A stretch of 5,664 bases of DNA, from NCBI GenBank assembly GCA_963643985.1, contig CAVINP010000120.1, positions 1 to 5,664 of the forward strand, read 5' to 3'. The notes under the pieces were generated by a model. That model made no database searches, was not told the DNA's origin, and saw only the letters and a list, made by a program, of their open reading frames with translations. Positions within the stretch are counted from its first letter, which is position 1, and each line of letters starts with the position of its first letter. This DNA comes from SFTH01 sp963643985 (GTDB lineage: Bacteria > Bacillota > Clostridia > Christensenellales > Aristaeellaceae). Shown here one piece after another: positions 3,963 through 5,664 of the stretch. The position numbers and the translations under genes are program-made.

Positions 3963-5664
3963 TCAGTATGAAAGGCGATTGCGCAGCGAAACCGCCAATG
4001 TATTTGCATCCTGATTCGCCCGCAGCGGCGAGAGGACAAAGCCGTACTCGTAGCTTTCGTTACACGGCAAATACTGTTCATGCGTCACAATGCGCGACCA
4101 TGAATTGTCGCCGCCCACACCAATCTGCACGGCATTCAGGCGAAGAATCGTATCCTGCAATGCTTCAAGTTCATAGGGATGCACACGCCGATTCAATTCG
4201 TCCGACGTGTAATGCAGTGCGCTTGCCTCCATATTTTCCCCCGTTGCGGCAGCCAACAGGCCAAAGCCGCTTGCATCCGTCAGGGCAATCCAGCGCACGC
4301 CCGTTCGGTTGCCCGTCTCGCTCGATTTCACGTAGGGCACGAAATTATCCGTCACGGTGGTTTGATAGCGCCCGACGAACGTGCCGCTGCAGCGGTCGAT
4401 GTAATTTTCCTCGGGACCTTTTCCGAACCATTCCATGTATTCGTAATCGCTCGGCACCGTCATTTGCAGTCCCGCCACGGGAACGTAGACCAGTGAGTCG
4501 TTGTAATGGGGCGTAAGGGAAACCGATGCGGCAACGGCACCGTCGCCGAATACGGTATAGCATAGGGTCAATTCCGTATCATTCAGGTTCGGATAGTGTC
4601 CCTGCACGTCGATGACCACGGCATTTTCCGATTCCGTCACTCGATACAGATCCATCACATATTCGTCCGAATCCTGCCATGCGCGGTTGAATACGAACAA
4701 GCCGTACCCAAAGCCGGTATCGTTGTCCGTTGCCGCGCGATGGAAATTGCCGATCGGGCCTTCGCCGGGCACGATCAAATCGCGTCCGTCCGCCGTATAG
4801 CGAATCAGTCGACCCGTATTTTCGTCAAATGCGGCATAAAAGCCCTCGCCCGAAAGCCGGGTTTCGCCGTCTTGGCGCGTGCATTGCAAATTGGGAAGCG
4901 TTTCCGCCTGCGTCTCGGGAAGCGTCGGATGCAGGGCAAACTGTTCCTGCGCAATTACGTGCCCCGTCTTTAAGAGTCCCTCGTCTTCCTTCAACACGAC
5001 CGTCAGATTCAGGAAATACTCATGTCCCGCCGAAAGCATATCCTCCGTCAATGCAAAGGGGATTGTCAGTTGCGCCGTGCCGGGCTGATTGCTTTCGGGA
5101 TCGACGCAGGCCACGTGCCACACATCGCTTTGCAGTGTGCCCGTCTGCAGCACCTGATTATCCATGCACAGCGACCACTGCAATTCGTATTTTTCCGCCG
5201 GGTCGGTAAAGAGAAAGAAATTGCGGACTTCCACCAATCCCGCATCGGCATCCACATTTTCGAATTTGACGCTCTGATAGTGATACTTCACTTCCGCCAT
5301 TTCCGGCTGCACCGTGCGATCCGGCAGCAAAAGCCCGTTGGCGCAAAAATTGCCGTCGTTGATTGCTTCGCCGTAATCGCCGCCGTAGCCGAAATATTTT
5401 TCGCCGTCTTCATTCGTCAGGTAAATCGACTGATCGACAAAATCCCAAATGAAGCCGCCCTGCAGATTGCGGTAGGTATCAAACGCCGCCCAGTATTCGT
5501 CAAAATTGCCCTCGGAATTGCCCATGGCGTGCTCGTATTCGCATTCGATCATCGGCAGTGCACAATCGCTTTCGCCATGCTCGATCAATTCAGACGGCAG
5601 CGCGTACATGCCGCTTTGCACGTCAATGCCGGTTTCCGTCATGTCCTTGGCCTGTTCGTAGTGC
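3963..5664 (-). CDS. lacZ: LacZ-type GH2 beta-galactosidase, C-terminal part (5' end outside window)
   Basis: Hydrolyses terminal beta-galactosides such as lactose or galacto-oligosaccharides. The reading frame stays open to the window edge (first residues HYEQAKDM), so the N-terminal half, including the acid/base Glu (E461 in E. coli LacZ), is not visible. The 566 residues present align well with E. coli LacZ. The nucleophile is the Glu of CEYEHAMGN (codon 5538-5540; E. coli E537), with its partner His three residues on. Equivalents of Y503 (GMYALP), W568 (GGFIWDFVDQ), F601 and N604 (NFCANG) are conserved. A middle beta-sandwich follows, then the Bgal_small_N domain from about 4840 leftwards, closing with GVGGDNSWS. 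The W999 equivalent is Ile. It ends in TGA with no anchor; cellular location cannot be told. It prefers AAT over AAC, unlike the two genes downstream. Natural substrate could be a plant galactoside instead of lactose. Confidence 0.93.
   Translation of the reverse strand, partial: HYEQAKDMTETGIDVQSGMYALPSELIEHGESDCALPMIECEYEHAMGNSEGNFDEYWAAFDTYRNLQGGFIWDFVDQSIYLTNEDGEKYFGYGGDYGEAINDGNFCANGLLLPDRTVQPEMAEVKYHYQSVKFENVDADAGLVEVRNFFLFTDPAEKYELQWSLCMDNQVLQTGTLQSDVWHVACVDPESNQPGTAQLTIPFALTEDMLSAGHEYFLNLTVVLKEDEGLLKTGHVIAQEQFALHPTLPETQAETLPNLQCTRQDGETRLSGEGFYAAFDENTGRLIRYTADGRDLIVPGEGPIGNFHRAATDNDTGFGYGLFVFNRAWQDSDEYVMDLYRVTESENAVVIDVQGHYPNLNDTELTLCYTVFGDGAVAASVSLTPHYNDSLVYVPVAGLQMTVPSDYEYMEWFGKGPEENYIDRCSGTFVGRYQTTVTDNFVPYVKSSETGNRTGVRWIALTDASGFGLLAAATGENMEASALHYTSDELNRRVHPYELEALQDTILRLNAVQIGVGGDNSWSRIVTHEQYLPCNESYEYGFVLSPLRANQDANTLAVSLRNRLSY

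Noticed and set aside
3623..4516. 297-codon plus-strand frame spanning two minus-strand genes and the gap between them
   Set aside because: Arg/Ser/Pro-rich low-complexity translation typical of a shadow frame, with no motif.
1..5664. CRISPR array, insertion sequence, tRNA or rRNA
   Set aside because: No regularly spaced direct repeats, transposase motifs, target-site duplications, or cloverleaf or rRNA signatures were seen.

Overview
The window looks like a carbohydrate-degradation locus from an anaerobic, gut- or rumen-type Bacillota (Clostridia). The reasons are Gram-positive-style Sec signal peptides (Lys start, Leu/Ala/Met core, cleavage context LA|EE), AAAGGAG ribosome binding sites, a sigma-A consensus promoter, moderately high G+C coding DNA, and gene families common in such bacteria. 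I recall LA|EE signal peptides as frequent in Christensenellales-like genomes, but this placement is an impression, not a result.

Layout: all three clear genes lie on the minus strand, so transcription runs right to left. At the right edge (3963-5664) is the C-terminal part of a LacZ-type GH2 beta-galactosidase, cut by the window end. After a 125-base gap comes a small secreted protein (3052-3837) consisting of a signal peptide plus one CBM9-like carbohydrate-binding domain. It ends in a strong intrinsic terminator (2987-3023). After a leader of about 230 bases comes a secreted or lipid-anchored GH3 beta-glycosidase (308-2752) with an EF-hand-like loop, barrel, C-terminal alpha/beta domain and a terminal beta-sandwich.

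The left end (1-307) differs. It has a possible C-terminal tail of an unrecognised plus-strand gene (1-90). A near-perfect sigma-A promoter (132-160) then points at two consecutive perfect stem-loops, the second followed by a T-rich stretch. With no plus-strand gene downstream, this is most simply read as a small-RNA transcription unit. It is the least explained part of the window.

Together the genes suggest stepwise use of a beta-linked plant or dietary glycan: the CBM9-like protein binds sugar outside the cell, the GH3 enzyme trims beta-glycosides there, and the GH2 enzyme removes beta-galactosyl groups (its location is unknown because its N-terminus is missing). This is inferred from co-localisation. 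Only the GH3 gene and the CBM9-like gene share clear secretion signals and codon preference; the GH2 gene uses codons differently. No mobile element, CRISPR array, tRNA or rRNA was seen.
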